A stretch of DNA of 41,899 bases from Phycisphaerales bacterium (GTDB lineage: Bacteria; Planctomycetota; Phycisphaerae; WQYP01): contig WQYP01000016.1 in assembly GCA_009781185.1 (NCBI GenBank), positions 1 through 41,899 on the forward strand. Reading direction: 5' to 3'. The notes beneath the pieces are model-generated. The model was not told the DNA's origin, made no database searches, and was given only the letters and a program-made list of their open reading frames with translations. Made by a program: the position numbers and the translations under genes. Positions 39,255-41,899 of this stretch are shown one piece after another. Position 1 is the stretch's first letter. The number at the start of each line of letters is the position of its first letter.

Positions 39255-39922
39255 TTATTCCCCTCCCCCGTCAGCATCCGGATCGCCTTGGCACCGTCGA
39301 TCACCCGTCCCAGCCCGATCTTCGTCTTACCACCCGGATACGTGATCCCGACCTTCTGAATCCCCAGCCGCTCACACGCCTGCTGAAAATCCTGCTCGTG
39401 ATGAAACATCAACATAATGTAGTCATGGTGCTCGAACGGCTGACACTCCATCTGCGGCAACGCCGCCGACGGTTCCTCTTCCGGCTCCGACTCCTCATCC
39501 GTCGCCACCAAACCGGCGGCGGTATTGTGCAACAGATCGCGAACCCACAAACTCTCCGCCGTGATCGACTCGACCAATGCCTGATACGCCGCCGGATCGC
39601 CCGTCGCCAACATCCCGACCGGATCAAGCGTCGCAAGAATCTTCCGCTCCGCTTCCTCCGTCCAGTCGCCCACCAACACCGGCACAACCTCCTTCGGATC
39701 AACCACTTGTTTCCGCGCATGCCCATCAATCAGTCTCCCCGTCCGCTCATTGAACAAAAACGCCCCCGCCCACCCCACATCCGGATCAGCCAGCAAATCC
39801 TTAATCGACTGCAACTGCTCCGGCGAATGCCGCCGCCAGTTCGCAGGATTCTCAAGCAACGACCCAGCTTCAACCCACTCCAACCGCAGATTCCTCGAAT
39901 TACCCATATTACCTGTACTCAT
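39251..39922 (-). CDS. ParB/Srx-domain protein
   Basis: A 223-residue protein. LRLEWVEAGSLLENPANWRRH, SIKDLLADPDVGWAGAFLFNER and GRLIDGHARKQV fit the N-terminal ParB (Srx/nuclease-like) domain found in phage proteins that bind DNA or nucleotide. Later parts are acidic (about 140-155), and the C-terminus contains HHEQDFQQACERLGIQK and GGKTKIGLGRV. The ATG at 39922 is used because CAGGAG lies 8 nt upstream; a TTG 14 codons earlier has no such site. May act in DNA modification or partition. Confidence 0.68.
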   Translation of the reverse strand: MSTGNMGNSRNLRLEWVEAGSLLENPANWRRHSPEQLQSIKDLLADPDVGWAGAFLFNERTGRLIDGHARKQVVDPKEVVPVLVGDWTEEAERKILATLDPVGMLATGDPAAYQALVESITAESLWVRDLLHNTAAGLVATDEESEPEEEPSAALPQMECQPFEHHDYIMLMFHHEQDFQQACERLGIQKVGITYPGGKTKIGLGRVIDGAKAIRMLTGEGNK

Positions 39923-40410
39923 TTTGATTACTCCTGAAACACAATTTTGACACTGCCACAACAACGATTGATGTGGCGCTTACCTATCTTGCGGATACCC
40001 AAAACACTCTTTTGCAAAATAAAACTCTAGCTTCCCCCCCCCTGGTTCCCTCCGGAGGGTCGAACACAGAGGAGCCGGGAAGGACCCATTCACCATCAAC
40101 CGCCCTATATATTTCCCTTGATGCGGGTACGGCGGATCGCGAGAACGGCAATAACTGCAATAAACAACTACTCAATACCCGTTCGTGTTTGTGTATATGT
40201 ATTTGATGTATTTGATGTATTTGTTTCAGCCCCAGCCCTAATATATTTTTCTTCTCTTGTGTTTTTTTTGGCTTGGGGTTGTTTTCAAATACATCAAATA
40301 CATGTTTTGCTATAAGTGCTTTGTTTTGCATGGAATTACGTAATGTATTTGACCGTACTCCATATGTTAAGATATTGGCGAACGTCGTTATGACCGTCGA
40401 AACTATGCAA
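39923..40410. other. 488-bp non-coding region with iterons and large inverted repeat
   Basis: Largest gene-free stretch in the phage region. It has a C9 tract (40034-40042), a CCTCCGGAGG palindrome nearby, and at 40200-40303 the 9-bp iterons and large inverted repeat listed separately. The reading frame 39984-40424 runs through it but encodes repeat-derived IHQIHQIH and is judged spurious. It could hold the phage origin and early promoter/operators. No -35/-10 pair is convincing. Confidence 0.5.
40200..40303. repeat. TATTTGATG iterons and 18-bp inverted repeat with G/C-rich inner stem
   Basis: Two and two-thirds head-to-tail copies of TATTTGATG at 40200-40223. The last 18 bases (40206-40223) are perfectly inverted at 40286-40303. 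Inside them a second stem CAGCCCC-AGCC (40227-40237) pairs with GGCTTGGGGTTG (40270-40281), and the centre (40238-40269) is T-rich. Iterons plus a cruciform-capable repeat next to a replication helicase gene suggest an origin or a regulator-binding site. No T run marks a terminator. Confidence 0.6.
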
Positions 40411-41899
40411 TTATTTGGCGTCATAGAGCCTCCATGCCATTCCAGCGATGCGACGTTGAGGGTCGATATCCAAAAAACATTGCCCCAGTACGCGCCGGCG
40501 AAAGAGACGGAGCTTGCTACCTACTTGCTTGGGCGTTGGCGTTCGTCCGGGCGGACAACCGACGATCCCTTCGAGTGCAGCGCGCATTGCTATCGAATCT
40601 GTGTCGCTGGGCCGGTATTCGGTTCGATACAAACGTTCCAACATTTCGGAAACGATGACGCCCCGGTTGAGTGGGTCGAACGCCTTCCATGCTGTAAAGA
40701 GTTGGGCAAGGGCATCCGCCGTCGTGTCGGCAGCTTCGGCCAGGCGTGTCCGCGTCAAGCACGGATCGGGCAGGCCAATCCATACGATCGCTTCGCGGAC
40801 AAGATCGCTCCACCCTTCAAAACTACCAAAGGGCGTCAGCCCCGCCTTGAGGCGACCAGCACGGCAGTAGGTCGCGAGGATGGTCAGAGCGTCGGCGAGA
40901 AGTTGCCCGCGATTGGCGGTGATCCACGCCAGCAAGTTCGGGTGCTGAAAGCCGGTACGGTCTTCGGGGTGCTCCTCCAACACGTCGAGCCGAACATGGA
41001 TGATCCGCCGCGTTGTATCAGCCGCGACCTGTACGTTATTTCCCGTGGCGTACCACGCCGGCAGTAGCGGCAACTCAACTTCCTGACTCTTGCCGAGGAT
41101 GCGGTCTTTCCACCTGGTCGATGTGAGCGCCCGATCCAGTGCGTCGTTGCCGAAGACGCCCTCAAGATTGTCGAACAGGATCAGCCGATCACCCGCAATC
41201 GCAATCGACGTGATTTTCTTCCGCATCTCCTCCGAATCGTGGGCATAGCTGGACACCGGCATCTCACGGCCCAGCACGATCCGCCCAATCGTTTGTGCCA
41301 ATAAACCTTTCCCTGCACCGCGAACGTTGGCGTCGATGAGGAACATTGGCGTCGGCCCGGCGAATGCGAACCGTGCGAGCGGTGTGAGCAATCCCGCGAG
41401 CCATGCCGCCTGATGCTCCTTCGACTCAAACCGAAAGTCGCAGACCACCTGCAACAACCGCTCTGCCGCCGCAATCGCATCGTCCAAATCGGCCTCATCA
41501 TGGACCGGCGGAAACGTCATACCCACTGCCGGTTCGTAGAGCACCCCAGTACGCGGATCGTAGCCCGGTGTCTGCCACACTGAACCGTCGCTGCGAAGTA
41601 TCGGCGCGTCCGACACCCCCATGAGCGGACGAATCCCCGGCCATTCCCCGCGAGCGTCGATTGCCGAAACCAACCAGGGCGGCGGATGCGCCGGCACCTC
41701 ATCGCCCTTATTGTTGAGCTTGCTGAATGTTGCGCATCGCGTCATCCGCTCTCGCAAATTCGCTGGTGGTAATGACTGAATCGTCGGCGAGCCAGGTGCC
41801 CGCAAAATGCCATCGTCCGGCTGCTGGTCGCGGATCACCCGCATCAGCATCCCGCCTCGCTGATAAACTCCCGGATCGGCAGTCAACGCTTGCAACGCC
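40411..41899 (-). CDS. SF3/D5-like phage replicative helicase (partial, 5' end outside the window)
   Basis: At least 496 residues; the reading frame stays open to the window edge, so the N-terminus is missing. The ATPase has LIDANVRGAGKGLLAQTIG (Walker A, around 41335-41285), DRLILFDNLEGVF (Walker B), LPLLPAWYATGNNVQVAADT (motif C) and RRIIHVRLDVLEEHPEDR (Arg finger region). This set fits D5/SF3-type phage helicases, which often carry a primase domain upstream. It unwinds phage DNA during replication. C-terminal ~60 residues are a small basic domain. A regular start codon near the edge is not seen. Confidence 0.78.
   Translation of the reverse strand, partial: ALQALTADPGVYQRGGMLMRVIRDQQPDDGILRAPGSPTIQSLPPANLRERMTRCATFSKLNNKGDEVPAHPPPWLVSAIDARGEWPGIRPLMGVSDAPILRSDGSVWQTPGYDPRTGVLYEPAVGMTFPPVHDEADLDDAIAAAERLLQVVCDFRFESKEHQAAWLAGLLTPLARFAFAGPTPMFLIDANVRGAGKGLLAQTIGRIVLGREMPVSSYAHDSEEMRKKITSIAIAGDRLILFDNLEGVFGNDALDRALTSTRWKDRILGKSQEVELPLLPAWYATGNNVQVAADTTRRIIHVRLDVLEEHPEDRTGFQHPNLLAWITANRGQLLADALTILATYCRAGRLKAGLTPFGSFEGWSDLVREAIVWIGLPDPCLTRTRLAEAADTTADALAQLFTAWKAFDPLNRGVIVSEMLERLYRTEYRPSDTDSIAMRAALEGIVGCPPGRTPTPKQVGSKLRLFRRRVLGQCFLDIDPQRRIAGMAWRLYDAK

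Larger units (their letters stand above)
6694..41899 (-). mobile_element. Prophage / tailed-phage genome (siphovirus type), right end beyond the window
   Basis: All supported genes from 6772 to the right edge lie on the - strand and follow phage order: replication and DNA-metabolism genes, TerS/TerL, portal, protease-capsid fusion, connector proteins, tail tube, frameshifted tail chaperone, tape measure, tail tip and fibres. No tail sheath gene is seen, so a non-contractile tail is likely. The left junction must lie between the UroD-like stop (6693) and the last tail gene (6772). No att repeat can be confirmed because the other end is missing. Neither integrase nor repressor is in the window, so an integrated state is inferred from adjacency to host metabolic genes. 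Confidence 0.88.

Noticed and set aside
40200..40303. CRISPR-like repeat array
   Set aside because: Repeats are only 9 bp, without spacers, and half are inverted; this fits iterons or a cruciform, not a CRISPR array.
39984..40424. 146-aa open frame on the - strand in the non-coding region
   Set aside because: Its distinctive IHQIHQIH segment simply translates the iterons, it has no ribosome-binding site, and it overlaps the end of the helicase gene.
1..41899. tRNA, rRNA, insertion sequences, retroelement or diversity-generating cassette
   Set aside because: No cloverleaf, no transposase or reverse transcriptase motif and no template/variable repeat was recognised on reading both strands; absence was not tested by a search tool.

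Overview
The window holds a three-gene carbohydrate-catabolism operon on the + strand (about 386-6693), followed by a long run of genes all on the - strand (6772 to the right edge) that form most of a tailed-phage genome with siphovirus-type architecture, presumably an integrated prophage. Codon use is GC-rich. The combination of a YicI-type GH31 alpha-xylosidase, a secreted DUF4091 protein and a UroD-like protein, together with signal peptides followed by Thr/Gln/Ala/Pro stretches, suggests a polysaccharide-degrading PVC-group bacterium, most likely Planctomycetota (Phycisphaerae-like). That assignment is inference. No rRNA, tRNA, integrase, CRISPR array or insertion sequence was recognised. 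The integrase and lysogeny genes, if present, must lie beyond the right edge.

The phage genome is read from right to left. Early/replication module (41899 to 30996): a partial SF3/D5-like helicase; a 488-bp non-coding region with TATTTGATG iterons in a large inverted repeat; a ParB/Srx-domain protein; a small zinc-ribbon protein; a TET-associated-glycosyltransferase-like (TAGT) protein; a DNA methyltransferase; a MoxR-type AAA+ ATPase with a VWA-like partner; two small proteins; a clamp-loader/RarA-like AAA+ ATPase with a separate RarA C-terminal-like protein; and a PP-loop PAPS-reductase-like protein. A rho-independent terminator at 30898-30926 closes this module. Late module (30859 to 6772): TerS, TerL, a zinc-ribbon protein, a sigma-like small protein, a lambda-type portal, a prohead protease-major capsid fusion, a DUF2190-type protein, connector and tail-completion proteins, a group of secreted proteins, an HK97-gp10-like protein, the tail tube, a tail assembly chaperone with a -1 frameshift, a lysis-like cassette, the tape measure protein, and seven tail-tip/fibre genes.

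The most unusual element is a duplicated cassette (36087-36665 and 37792-38367). Each copy has a sigma70-like promoter, a small diverged paralogous ORF (90 and 85 aa) and two RNA hairpins just before the ribosome-binding site of the next gene. The flanks are much better conserved than the small proteins. Hairpin differences between copies are G-C to G-U changes that keep pairing, and one 7-nt loop is identical, so this looks like a selected RNA element.

Other notable structure: many homopolymeric G/C tracts of 8-13 bases, several inside structural genes; an internal ribosome-binding site and ATG at the protease-capsid junction; three consecutive signal-peptide proteins inside the connector module; an alpha/beta hydrolase lysis-like cassette between the tail chaperone and the tape measure; and a tail protein with nine 14-15-residue repeats behind a PPC-like domain.
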